From Pomacea canaliculata (Eukaryota > Mollusca > Gastropoda > Architaenioglossa > Ampullariidae), in NCBI RefSeq assembly GCF_003073045.1, contig NC_037592.1:13172007-13236006 (forward strand): 64,000 nucleotides of DNA. The letters are read 5' to 3'. Positions 43,502 to 54,865 of the stretch are shown piece after piece. A program made the position numbers and the translations under genes. The notes beneath the pieces were generated by a model that was given only the letters and a program-made list of their open reading frames with translations, was not told the origin of the DNA and ran no database searches. The stretch's first letter is position 1, and each line of letters opens with the position of its first letter.

Positions 43502-45970
43502 CGGGGATGGGCAAGCTACTTTTAATTTGTAGCCGGCTAGGCTACAGCTACTTTTTTCAAAATGTAGCCGGCTACACTACAGCTACAATTTTCCAAAAAG
43601 TAGCCAGCTACTTTGAGCTACTTTTAAAATGTAGCCAGCTTCTTTTGGCTAATTTTAAAAGCGTGATGTTATAACAAGTTAGCTGTAGCCAGCTGGCTGT
43701 AGCAACATACACAAACATCAAACATACACACAAAACACTATTACTTGCTTTACAAAGTTTTTATTATAATAATGAAACGGAGAACTGCGATATACCGACA
43801 ATTTTATTTAGTGAATCCATAAATGCTTTCATTCATTCTTTGCACCCTTCCTCCCCCGGCCTTTTTCACACAATAAGTACACGTATTTTACGATTATATT
43901 AAACATTTCTGGATCTTTTTCCTCATCCTGTTTTAGTGACAAAAGAAATTATATAAGTTTTCCGATAAACATTTGTTTTCTATAACTATTTGTTCCTATT
44001 ACTTAGAAATGAAAACTAAACAGATGCTTAAGTATCAGGTACCTGGTGGAATTTTCAATAAGTTAGGTTATGTGGTGATGAAAAATGTCAACCTCTTATC
44101 AATACTGTGACAATGAACAACAGACCATTGAAATAAATGAGTTTGCATGGAATATAAGTAAAACACTGCTTAATCTAGTTTAGGCAAGTAGATCATAAGG
44201 CATTTTTTTCTAACACTGACACTGAAAACAAAGAAAGGAACACAAACTAATTGTTTCCAAAAGCTGATAGGGTGAAAAGTATAGTCCTGGCATACTAGAA
44301 TAGAATTTAATTATATAGTAGGATGTCAAATGTAGCATATAAACACTGAAATATATTTTTCAAAAATGATCTGATACAAGATATATTTATTTTAAATCTT
44401 TAAGCTTGAATTTCTCTGTCGTTTTTGACATCCAGTCCTAAACTATAAAAACATATTTCTCAAGATTGGCTTGTGCTACAGCAGTAACATTTTGCAATTT
44501 TGTTTAGAAATGCATAAGCTACAAAGTGATGCATTTGAGAATATGGTATAAACATTACTTTTGATAAAATTAACATTTTTCTAAATATTTTCTAAATATT
44601 TAATTGCCACATTCACACTGAGTCGGGGGTACCATGTCTGATTTTTTATATCTCCTAGAAATCTTGAGATATCAAAACGCCTTATGCATCAGTTTTCTTA
44701 TCAGTGCCTCTAGTTTACAAAAAACCCAAAACCTTTGGTATATGACTTATGGTATTGTGTAAATTTGTTTTTTAAATGCTTGTACGTTTTGAAACAAAAT
44801 CGTTGATTAAAGTCACAATTTTTACTTTAGGTACTCAAAAACAGTTTTAAAGTGCTATACTGTATCTATGTTATTTTGTTACTCTATATTTAAAAACCCT
44901 TAAAGATATTTAAAATATGGATTTTAATTTTTGGAGTGTACCGGTAACCTTAAAACAAATCTACATTCTTTCAGTCCTCCATGGAATTGAACTTGACCAG
45001 AACTTTGGCCTCGAAGTTGCTGTCTGTCACCCTAGTGCGCAGCTTTTGTCACGATAAGTCCTGCCAGACTGAACAATCTCTCAACAATTCTTGCATTTGA
45101 AACTATAGCCAATTTTGTGGCTTCGCAAAATGTAAAAAATTTCAAATAAGGCTGGAAATTGATGGGTACGTCCATCTTCGTTTTTCAAATCGCTCCCGCC
45201 ACTTGGACGACACAGTACTTCCGGTTACTGAGCGTGCGAGACACGTGGTGTCTGGCTGTCACAACACCGAGCAGTGAGAGCAGTGGCTGTCGTCGTCTTG
45301 CTGACACGCTGTCGACGAATGGTCGTGTAACCAACACGTCAAATGGCTACGTAGAGTGGCTGTCGTACCAGAAATAACACAGAGATAGAATTCCACACTG
45401 AAGTTTTCTTTAATTCAGTATCTTTTTCTCAGCAGCTGGCCTAACTTCTCTCTCTTCAATTCACAAAGAGGTCCCACACCACTGTCAGCCCTGCTATTTA
45501 TCTCCCTCCCTCGAACATTCTAGCACAGACATTCTATTTCGTCGCAATAAAGACATTTTTGAACATCGCTACATTGTTGAACATCATTTCCTCCCTCGCA
45601 CAAGACATTTTACTGTGAACATTGCTACATTGTTGAACATCATTTCCTCCCTCGCACAAAGACAAGACATTTTTACTTTGAACATTGCTACATTGTTGAA
45701 CATCATTTCCTCCCTCGCACAGACATTCTATCTTTTTCATTGCTGCCGTGCTGAACATTCTGGAATATAGATGCAAATCTACAACCCAAAGACATTATAC
45801 TTTGTACACTACTAGAGTGCTACAGTCGTGAAAGTAGCCAACATGTAGCCAAGCTACAGCTACTTTCTAAAATGTAGCTACGGCTACAAGCTACTTTTTT
45901 TTAATTTGTAGCCGCTAAGCTACAAGCTACAAAATTTGTAGCCGGCTACAGTAGCTACTCCCCATCCCTG
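43502..45970 (-). mobile_element. 2.47-kb hAT transposon with perfect 8-bp target duplication, transposase decayed
   Basis: Perfect 8-bp direct repeats GTCTCCAC flank it (43494-43501 and 45971-45978). The ends are CGGGGATGGGCAAGCTAC at the left and CAGGGATGGGGAGTAGCTAC on the other strand at the right, followed on both sides by subterminal repeats of TAGCCGGCTAC. On the minus strand at about 44975-45125 the hAT dimerisation domain is readable: SNARIVERLFSLAGLIVTK, then after a one-base shift RTRVTDSNFEAKVLVKF and a stop. The RLFS/AG motif is diagnostic of the hAT C-terminus. The rest of the transposase, including the catalytic part, is not recognisable. It lies between NATL-H and NATL-I. Confidence 0.85.
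45561..45723. repeat. Minisatellite inside the hAT element
   Basis: There are three tandem copies (starting 45561, 45617 and 45680) of a 56-63 bp unit with GAACATTGCTACATTGTTG and CATTTCCTCCCTCGCAC. A degenerate extra half lies on either side. Confidence 0.8.
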
Positions 45971-45978
45971 GTCTCCAC

Positions 45979-46480
45979 ACGCCGCCAGATGTTACACAGT
46001 GTGAGCTGGCCTGCCTGTGAGTGTGAGAGAGAGAATTAAGAGAGTGTGCACACTAAGTGGTAAGAACACTGAGATCAGCTTACATCTCTCACAAAGGTGC
46101 GTGTGTCCGAATACAATGTTATCTTGTGTTCCTACTCTCACAGCCAAGTCTGACCTCATTTTCCAAAGCTCTTGCTCTTTACGTCGGGCAATAGGCTTCA
46201 CTCATATTACAAGCAATTTTGCTAATGGTTTACTCAGCCTTGACTTGCTTTTCTTCTTTTAACTGTAAATGAACAGGTAGCTCAGTGTTGTGTGACGTTC
46301 GTGGATTTTCTCAGACTGCTTGAAGCTCAACAACCAAGGGAAGTAAGCCATTATTTTGTTAAAAAACATTCGGAAGCATCTGTCGGGTTAATGCATTAAA
46401 TCTTCTCACAAAGCAGCAAACTCGCACAAAATCTCAGCCACTTGAGACAGTCCTTTCTGAGTCAGGCGGCTGTCAGTGAC
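45979..46480 (+). other. 5' region of NATL-I
   Basis: The array promoter module was not found. A stretch of GTGAGAGAGAG lies near 46021. The 5' UTR just before the start (GTCAGGCGGCTGTCAGTGAC) matches the other members only over the last 20 bp or so. The true transcription start is unknown, and the upstream promoter may have been displaced by the hAT insertion. Confidence 0.35.
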
Positions 46481-48362
46481 ATGGAGCAGATGCCATCGGA
46501 TGAGGAGCTTTGCATCGCATCGCTGGCTGACCGAGACTCAGTGGTGGCCATAGCTGATGACGTGCACAGCGGCGCCGACTACCTCCCCGCCACCTACCCC
46601 TCTCTCGTCCAAGGGCCAGGCGTTCGTGGCTACATTTACAAAAAAGGGGGCAAAACTGTATGTATAATCACTTAATAATGCTAATTAATATTTAAAAACA
46701 TTTTTAATTTAGGCTAACACTAACACCTGGCAATAAAACCAACAATCTTGAGCGGTAAAAGACCTTTACAATACAATTAAATTATTGCCTATACTTTCAA
46801 TACATAATAAAATACCTGATTGGTTGACTTATTCAGGATTTAAAGGGAACTAATCCATAGTGGAACAATTCCTAAAGGTTCCAGTGTTTTCTCCCTTATA
46901 CTGATTTTAGTTCCTTCGTTACCCAGGGTTTATTATTAGGAAAGATGACATTTTCCTTGAAGGGTATGACTGTCAACACAGAAAGTGATGAATGAAGACA
47001 CAACATCAGCTAAGTCATCTAGAATGTCATTAGAATTTTAAAAGACCTGCTAATCTGCGCAGTCGAAGAACCCCGGATGATACTCTCTTCTGTTCAGCTT
47101 TTAACTGTCTTCACCACAGGTGTAACCGCCGACACACTGTCTTATACTCCGGCGCTGGATTCAGATAATTTACATGAAATAATTTTCCCCATTCATTAAT
47201 TACAAAACTAATAATTTGATCAAATTAAATCAACTACCTATTCTTTAAAATATCTATCAGTAATTAACATATCTATCAGTAACTAGCCTTTATATCCACT
47301 TTGATACAGGTTGGATTCATGAGCACTCAGGTGATAGACGGAGGAAGGACTCTGCTTACGACTGCAGGAAGAATAGTAGAAGAATACAGAGGGAGTGGAG
47401 TGTACGGGCGATTTAAACCACTCATCCTTGACCAATACATCCGGTCACCTGACATTTGCTACCTTACCTTTACAGTTAATAATCTAAACATGGCAGTGAA
47501 TGGACAGAGACTTCTAAGAACATACAGAAAGGTATCCGAAAGGGTATGTACATAGTGTATTACTGCAAACATAAGGAAATTTTAAATGTTCGTTGTAATT
47601 AACTTTAGTAAAGTCTTAAACAGCATCAATATCTAAACTTTTATCACAGTAATTCGCTGTAAAAGGTAATTGAATATTGTAGATTTACTTTCTAAAAGCT
47701 GTTTATCCTTTACTTATTTAATATTTAATGTAATATTCTTTGTCAGTGCAAACATACTAATACCATTCATTCGGTTTCAGGCCGTGACAAGTGTCGAGCT
47801 GACTTCCTCTGATTTTAGTTTCCAGAGGAAAACGGAATCCGATAATCCAAGAATGAGAATACTCTCTAGTGATGATATGACTTCTATCATGTCTAGCGAG
47901 TCACTAGACGACCTCCTTCATCTATTCCCAGACAGAAGAATGATTCTGGACTGGAAGCCATACCGAGCGATGCCAGAGAATGTCCCCATCATCACCAACA
48001 CCTGCACGCATTGCGTTTTTGTGGCAACATACGCCGAGAGTAGTTCCCCTTTGGACAGGGCTCGCAGTTCTCTCCCTCGCATCCTCTCCGCAGGTAGCTA
48101 CTACAGGTGTAAGATTGGTACTCACTACGCAGCAGATCTTTTCGGTGACGGAAGTGAGGACGAGCTGCGTGCGCACATCACGTGGCACATTCTGCGTTCC
48201 GTTGAGACGGGCAACGGCAATGTCGCTTTTAATGTATATTACACCAGAAACTTGGATGAAATTATGGCAGACCTGGCAAAGACCTTTCCACTTAGAAAAT
48301 CAAATCTGCCTTTTAAACAGCAAATTTTATTGGAACGAGAGTTGAAGAGTGGCTTTCTCTGA
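46481..48362 (+). CDS. NATL-I: NAT16/histidine N-acetyltransferase-like protein, intact, 330 aa
   Basis: Coding exons are 46481-46657, 47310-47543 and 47781-48362 (59 + 78 + 193 codons), phase 0, with donors GTATGT and GTATGT and acceptors GATACAG and GGTTTCAG. Exon 1 is of a distinct allele type, MEQMPSDEELCIAS with VHSGADYLPATYP, shared only with NATL-J. Exon 2 reads VGFMSTQVIDGGRTLLTTAG with CoA loop YRGSGVYGRF. Exon 3 is type II (AVTSVELTSSDFSF, MPENVPIITNTCTHCVF) ending LERELKSGFL. No signal peptide or membrane segment is seen. The 3' flank is shared with NATL-G. Confidence 0.87.
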
Positions 48363-50237
48363 TTTATCTATTGTTAGTTTTCTGTTTTTATCAATTAGAA
48401 ATGCGAACGCCTGACAACAGTTACTTTTATTATCTGTAACACTAGAAGTTTCAATTAAATTTTTTAATTGGATATTTCAATGAGTGAAATTTAGCCTGCT
48501 TCATCAGTGGCTCATTTTAACAAAATGTGAAACACGGTTTTCTGTGCGAAGTCCATCGCCGCACAAGAAGCTGGTCATGTTCACAAGAACTTTACCAACA
48601 CCCTGGAGGATCCCATCTGTTCCCAGCAAGAGAATAGAAGACGCTACAGTGTAGTAAAATGCCTTTCAAATTTAATTTATCTTTGTCAGTAAATATTGTT
48701 GTGGTGGTTTCCATTTTGCTTTCTTTTCTTTTTTCCAATTTTGATTTTCGAGTAATCTGGGAGCTTTATATGTTTCTCGATTTAATTTCTTAGACAAAAC
48801 TGATCTATAATGTCATCTTCATATAATAATTCTAGGGAACACTTGACTAATGTTGAAATAAGAATCCTCGAAGCTTGTTTTACTTTTGTAAGCATTTTAG
48901 CTTGCTGAAGCTGTGAATGTAGCTCACTGTACACATGTCACACATCTCTTTCGTCCTTCAAGTCACTTTTATGTTAAATTACTGAACACGTGACAAGCAT
49001 CTAATCTGTACATTAACACCTGAAATGTTGCAAGCTGTTATTTACATATCTCGGATTTCACGAAGCTGTTGGAATTACTAGGACCGGTTATCTGCATAAA
49101 GGTCGAAGAATAAATAAGAGATGTTTCCTACTTGTACAATGAGGTTGGTAAGAATATTTAGACAGGTCATGTGGCAAAACAGGGTTTTCTTTTGCTTATC
49201 GTTCACTAAATGCCTCTGTTCATTTACAAACTTACATCAAGATATGTAAACGTTGAACCTTCATCAGTGTAAGATAACACCTATATGTTACCAAACGGAC
49301 ATAAAGTAATTAAAATTAAATAATATATATGTGTATAACGAATAAATATGCGGATTCTTTTTATTTCATATTCGTTTTTCGAGTCTTAAAACATAGACGT
49401 TTTTAATCGTTTATTGTTCAGTGAGATAACATTTTGTGTGTGCTACATGTGTGGAAAGCTATCAGTAACCTCTTTAAAAGTTTTAAGCTAATCACGGTCA
49501 TCTGACTTAATACACACACACACACACACAAACGCTGGCATGAATTGGTCCTTTACGATGTATACGAGAAAACTGTATGTGAACTGCACTTTGTGTGTGA
49601 TGTTTTCCATATCCCGCAATGGATGAATGATTAATGTCTAACGACGCGAATAAAGATATTCCCCATGCACTCTTCGCACCCAGAAACAGAGCTAAACTAT
49701 GCTCTCCGTGATATTAACCTCTTTCTTTAAACGACGGAACGTGTAATAATAGTAATAATAATAATTATTATTATTATTATTGTAGTAGTAGTAGTTGCTG
49801 CTGCTTTTATTATTACACAGTCATTATTCAGCATAACGGTTGACAATTTTCATTGCTTTAGAATCAGATTACTAGGTCAAAGTTATTTAATAAACACTTT
49901 AAGCAGTATCACGTATGCGTCAGGTGGATTATTATTCTCACAAGCTGGTGAATAGTAAACAGGCTTTTTACAATACAGCTCACTACGTACTCAGTAAACA
50001 CTTGCTTTTATACTTTGGAAGTTGCGTGTGAAAGTGTTCTGAAAGTTGCTTTATATTATTAAAAATAGAACGGCTACATTTCAATTTCGTGGTGCTAATT
50101 TTCGGACTAAGTGGCTGCAGAAAGATAAAGACAAATGATTTATCTTTGTGTTTGAAATAACTTGAAGGTGTTCAAGCACCTGTCCTGTTGATGTAACTTT
50201 TTACCAGGGGATCACTGAGCTTACGACTCGTTGAGAC
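48363..50237. other. Spacer between NATL-I and NATL-J
   Basis: The stretch 48860-49190 is the 3'-flank block also present behind NATL-G. A CA microsatellite lies near 49511-49529 and AAT/ATT triplets at 49746-49790. The 5' UTR exon border of NATL-J is probably the acceptor TTTTTACCAG at 50197-50207. Its promoter was not recognised and no other gene is seen. Confidence 0.45.
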
Positions 50238-52248
50238 ATGGAGCAGATGCCATCGGATGAGGAGCTTTGTATCGCATCGCTGGCTGACCGACAGTCGGTG
50301 GTGGCCATAGCTGATGACGTGCACAGCGGCACCGACTACCTCCCCGCCACCTACCCCTCTCTCGTTGAAGGACCAGGGGTTCGAGGCTACATCTACAAAA
50401 AGGGGGGAAAAGCTGTAAGTATAATCACTTGACATAAAAATTTTCATAAATTATTAAATAATTACAGAGTTTCTTCTGCAATGACAGTTTTCATGAATTA
50501 GAGTTAAAGTTTTCTAATTTTTCTATTCGTGTTTTGATGAAATCGGCATTTTTTTCTCTTATGAATAAATTAGTGTCAAGTATGGATGCTGCCGTATTTC
50601 TCTTACACGTTCAGGGAACAATTCTACAGAAATCTTGAAATTAATTATAACCTTCTCAACTCAATTTTTGGATAGAGAACACACTTTTGAGTACATTTTG
50701 AAATTTAAGATAGAAAGTAAGAATAAACCACTTGCAAAAGAAATTGAATTGCTGTTGTCTATGAAGTTGACAATGCTCAAAAGCAGAAGACACACAGTAA
50801 TGATTCTTGCTAACACTCCAATCGTGGATATGTTTCAAATATTTCGACTGCAATTTGCGCATTTATAAGGTTCGGATGTCTCAAGATCTTAAACAACCGA
50901 TAATTATTAAATTGCATTCATTTGCAACTTTGGGTATTCAATAGAAACTTCTGCATAATGTTTTTTCTTGTTAATTAATTTCAGAGAAAATAATTCGATC
51001 AAATCGCAATGCTTTTGATTCAAACTATCCATTTCTCATCCGTTTTATTGACATTTTCCTGCAACACTTTGTGGTTTTTATCAGTTGTGTAAACACTTTG
51101 ATGCAGATTGCTTTTATGAGCACTCAGCTGACTGATGGAGGCAGGACTTTGTTAGAGACTGCAGGAAGAGTGGTCAAGGAATACAGAGGAAGGGGAGTGT
51201 ATGGGCGACTTCAAAGACTCGTTCGTGACAGACACCTCGGGTCGCCCCACCTTTGCTATATTAATTTGGCACTCAATGAAATCAGCATGGCAGTGTATGG
51301 ACAAAGACTTCTAAAAACGTACCAACAGGTAGCAGAGAAGGTGTGTTCTCTTTGAAAAAACATTTTGGAGGAATGGCGTGATTTTAAATATTGCATGAAG
51401 TAATGACATGCTCCGAAAAGAACTTCTTTCATACTAATGTATATGCTTTTTGTGCTAATAAATGCACAATGGTACAACAAAATAAATTGGTTTCTTAATG
51501 ATTAAATAAAACTATAACTATCTACTGTGTGTTATAAATAACTTTTTGTTGAAATCTTACAGAATTTCTATTCCATACAGATTTTTAAAAATTCCTGAAA
51601 CATTAATATTTAATCATTGCTTCTGTTTCAGACACTCACAAGCGTCGAGCTGACATGGTTTGATTAGTTTAAAACTTAAGAAAATTGCAATAGATTTTCC
51701 AGGACTGAGAATACTCTCTATGACGACATGGCATCTATTGTTACTTCTGAGAAAAACAATTACACCATCTCTTCCCAGATGGAAGAATTATTCTCGATCT
51801 GAAGCCATACAGAGTGATGGCAGCTAACGTGCCCCTCATCACCAACACCTGCACACACCGCGTCTTCCTGGCTACAGACGCCAACAGTCCTCCCTTGGAC
51901 ACTGATGCATCTCTTTTACCGACAGTCCTGTCTGCAGGAAGCTACTGCACTTGCAGTAAAGGTATCCATTACATAACAGACCTTTTCGGCGAGGGAAGTG
52001 ACGAAGAACTGCGCGCGCATATCACGTGGCACCTGTTGCGATCAGCTGACGTAGGAAACGGAAATGTTGTCTTCAGCATCTTCTACACCAGAGGGTTGGA
52101 TGAGACTATCGCAGACCTGGGCAAGACTTTTCCACTGAGAACATCATGTCTGTGCTACAAGAAGCTGATCGTGTTAGAACAAGAGTTTCGTCGAGGGTTG
52201 AACGACTCCGTCAGCACCCCAGAATTCGTCAGTCGTCCTCAGTTCTAG
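50238..52248 (+). pseudogene. NATL-J: NAT16-like gene with frameshifted exon 3
   Basis: Exon 1 (50238-50414, 59 codons) is nearly identical to that of NATL-I (MEQMPSDEELCIASLADRQS). Exon 2 (51107-51340, 78 codons) is intact with CoA loop YRGRGVYGRL. Exon 3 (51632-52248) opens TLTSVELTWFD and stops at once. TTTGATTAGTTTAAAA replaces TTTGATGTTAGTTTCAAA, a two-base loss, and further indels follow near 51720-51765. From 51814 (MMAANVPLITNTC) to the stop at 52248 the frame is open for 144 codons and is type I, with a C-terminal extension like NATL-D. Introns and splice sites are conserved. It is either a young pseudogene or could use a different acceptor; none obvious restores the frame. Exon 1 and exon 3 clearly derive from different array lineages. 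Confidence 0.75.
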
Positions 52249-53259
52249 TTGAGCGCCTGTAATTTCAATTTTCATTAGGCTTGACATTTTGTTTGTTGCT
52301 GTTGCTGCTGTTTTGGCTGACTTCAGTATCAAATGCATTTTGCATGACAGAATATAGATGAAATGAGTTAAAATCCTGTGATTTAACCTTAATCACCTCA
52401 TAATAATACATTTATAGACATCTACCCTTAGTGTGTAATTAAAAAAGAGAAGAACGCAAGAAAATATTATGAACAATGTAAATGGGCAATAAGCATCAAT
52501 AACTGTCTTATAATTATGTTATTATTAAAGCAAGCACACACACACACATAATCTCTAACGCCTTCTGCCGTCAGCACTTTTATTCGTTCCCCTACATTTT
52601 CCTATTGTTGTCTAGGAAATCATGAGAGACGGTTACAACACCTCAAAATCAATTTATCACAGATTTGAAACTTTACGATAACAGTTTCTTTCACAGATGA
52701 ACAGGAGCAGAGAGATTAAATATATAGTGGGCGAGTTTTTATTTCTGATATGTAAAACTCAGGTATTATTTTCTGAGGGAAATATCCTATACCCTTGCTT
52801 CTGTTTTTAATTATCTAGGACCGTATGTTAATGAAGCGTATCTGAATACAAACGCATCATCACAATTTTAATTTCTTTCTACACATTGTGATGTTTGCAG
52901 GCTTGTATCTTGAGAATAAAAGGCTGGAGAAAGGGTGTATTTATCACGAACAGCTTGACACAATCACGTCCAAAATGTGACCTTTGACATAGTGTTTATG
53001 CATAGGCATGAAACAGAATCATTGTTTAATCTACCTTTACTTATCAACAGTTGCTTCCCTTTAAACCAAGTGTATGCCTGCATCTGGAAACTGAAAGACT
53101 GGAACGAAAGGTTGTAGTCACCCAGATTTGAGGAAATAATATAAGAAACATATTTCCACCAATTCGCTTCTAAAATGTTACACTTCTCTAGTGCTTATGC
53201 TTAGGTATATCAAGCATAGTTGGTAGATATCATATTTTACACATCAACAGCTCTTTCTT
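52249..53259. other. End of the array; nothing recognised
   Basis: AT-rich sequence with a short CA run near 52534-52548. No open frame, repeat copy or array block was recognised. Confidence 0.5.
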
Positions 53260-54060
53260 TTAAGTCACAAAGAACTGAGACCAATGGGTGTCAGAACACG
53301 GGAGGTAACTTGGGTGGCAGCCCGGCGTATAAGGGAAGACGTGTGAAGCAGTTGAGGGTCCCCGCCATCTTGACGACTGGACTGAAAGCTGGGGCTGAGC
53401 TCCAGGTAGCCCTCGCTAGGACGGTCCAGCCTCACCAGCAGCCTCACCAGTCTCCGGTACCGATCGTCAGTCACCGTCTGAGGGGAGACAGTCCTCGTCA
53501 CAGCATCTCGCTAAAGCTTTACCTCCCTTTTGATCGACAGGCGCAGGAAACGTGTGCAACACGCGCGTGACGCCATAGCTGCTGCTGTCGCTGGTTAGAA
53601 GCACGTGACCCACACTTCCGGTTTCACCAGAAGCTGCTGCAAAGCGGCGGCTAATGTCTGGAAGTTTTATCGTGCCGGCATCATCTCGTTGGAGGCTCTG
53701 GAAACCGTGCGCTTGGTTTCTACGTTTAACGTGATGAGCGTGGTCGGGAGATTTTCGGAGAACGCCATTACCGGAAGTCTGGTGGTCCTGGCTAACTGCA
53801 CTTACAGGAAGTCCACGATGAGACGAGCATTCTTCATCTTTTTGAGCTAATTTCCTGAGGTCAGGATGCTGTCTGAGCTTTTCTTCTGTCTCAACGGAAA
53901 TGTCGTCGTGCTTGGTGAATGACGTCACCTCCGGCCTATCAGCACCAGAGTTATGTGCGTCCAGGCAAAGACTACTCGCTTTGGCGTGGGTAAAAGAGAG
54001 TTGTGGTTCTTTCCTGAGGTGTAAATGGTAGGTGTGTCTCTCAGGATTCTCTCCCACATG
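53260..54060 (-). other. GC-rich stretch with long open frames, unassigned
   Basis: This stretch is clearly more GC-rich than its neighbours. A minus-strand frame is open from 54057 to 53467 (196 codons; ETEEKLRQHPDLRKLAQK in its middle). Another minus frame at 53265-53501 (TVTDDRYRRLVRLLVRLDRP) begins after an acceptor-like CCCCTCAG. Neither has a domain I recognise, and the opposite strand is also open for 116 codons in part, so base composition alone could cause this. It might hold exons of the gene whose first exon is at 54565-54834, but the phases I tried do not join cleanly. Confidence 0.3.
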
Positions 54061-54164
54061 CTTCTGTGTCTGCAGGCGTCTTATGATAAAAGACCTGTAA
54101 CGGTGAATACTTTGATGAGAGGATTTAGCATTGGTAATCTACGGACTCTCGAAGGCACAATCAC

Positions 54165-54186
54165 ATGCACGCACGCACGCACGCAC
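54165..54186. repeat. ACGC tetranucleotide microsatellite
   Basis: Short tandem ACGC (GCAC) units at the edge of the GC-rich stretch. Confidence 0.6.
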
Positions 54187-54564
54187 AAACACATATATTT
54201 ATACTTTACCCATCACACCCAAGAGCAAACATAAATTGACAGACGTGCACGCACACCAAGGAAACTAAAAATAAAATTTGAAAACAAAGCAAAGGCAACA
54301 ACACAGCACCAGAGAAAGACTGACTTTAACAGTCCATTCAACCTGCACTTGCCCTCACGTGACTTTATGCAAGAATGTAAAGGCTATTCTTGTTGTGTCA
54401 CAAAGCGAAAAAAATTTAGGGAAGTACCTACATTCTACAACAAAAGCATTGTTAATTAATTCATTGAAATGACGCATGCGACCTCGGTTCTCCCTGTCCT
54501 ATAGCTGAGCCTCTCTCCTACTTCATGTTCTCACAGCCTAACCGTGCACTATATTGTCCCAAGC

Positions 54565-54834
54565 TCAGGTGACGTACTTGCGGTGCAGGTCAAGCAGGTG
54601 ACCCGCCTTGCGCTTCTCCACGTGGAGGTGCGAGATCTTGACCTGCAGCATCTGCTGCTGAGTGACGTTGTCGTACAGCAGCACGCGCGAGACGTTGGAC
54701 TTGGGCAGTGCCCCCCGAGTCTTCCTCCCGTAGTTCGGCATGATGCGTGGCGGGCGGTGCATGTAGGTCATGCACGCGTGAGGAGCCGACGACGTTGAAA
54801 ACACAGACCTGCCCCCAGATTCCACACTCGCCAT
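54565..54834 (-). CDS. First coding exon of an unrecognised protein
   Basis: This is a minus-strand frame of 89 codons starting MASVESGGRSVFSTSSAPHA in a good start context (CCAATGGCG). It is preceded 18 bp upstream by a strong 3' splice site (TTTTGTCTTTCAG at 54853-54865 in plus coordinates), so a 5' UTR exon lies further right. The basic segment MHRPPRIMPNYGRKTRG and the amphipathic QQQMLQVKISHLHVEKRKAG look like real protein. The frame stops at 54565, but a donor-like GTACGT a few codons earlier could splice onward. High G+C and codon choice differ from the surroundings. I do not recognise the family. Confidence 0.5.
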   Translation of the reverse strand: MASVESGGRSVFSTSSAPHACMTYMHRPPRIMPNYGRKTRGALPKSNVSRVLLYDNVTQQQMLQVKISHLHVEKRKAGHLLDLHRKYVT

Positions 54835-54865
54835 TGGTTGGTTTGTTTCGTCAAGTCTGAAAGAC

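Noticed and set aside
45159-45377. 72-codon plus-strand frame inside the hAT element
   Set aside because: The transposase runs on the minus strand here, and this frame has no recognisable domain.
53220-53570. 116-codon plus-strand frame in the GC-rich stretch
   Set aside because: Both strands are open there because of base composition; no start context or domain supports the plus strand.
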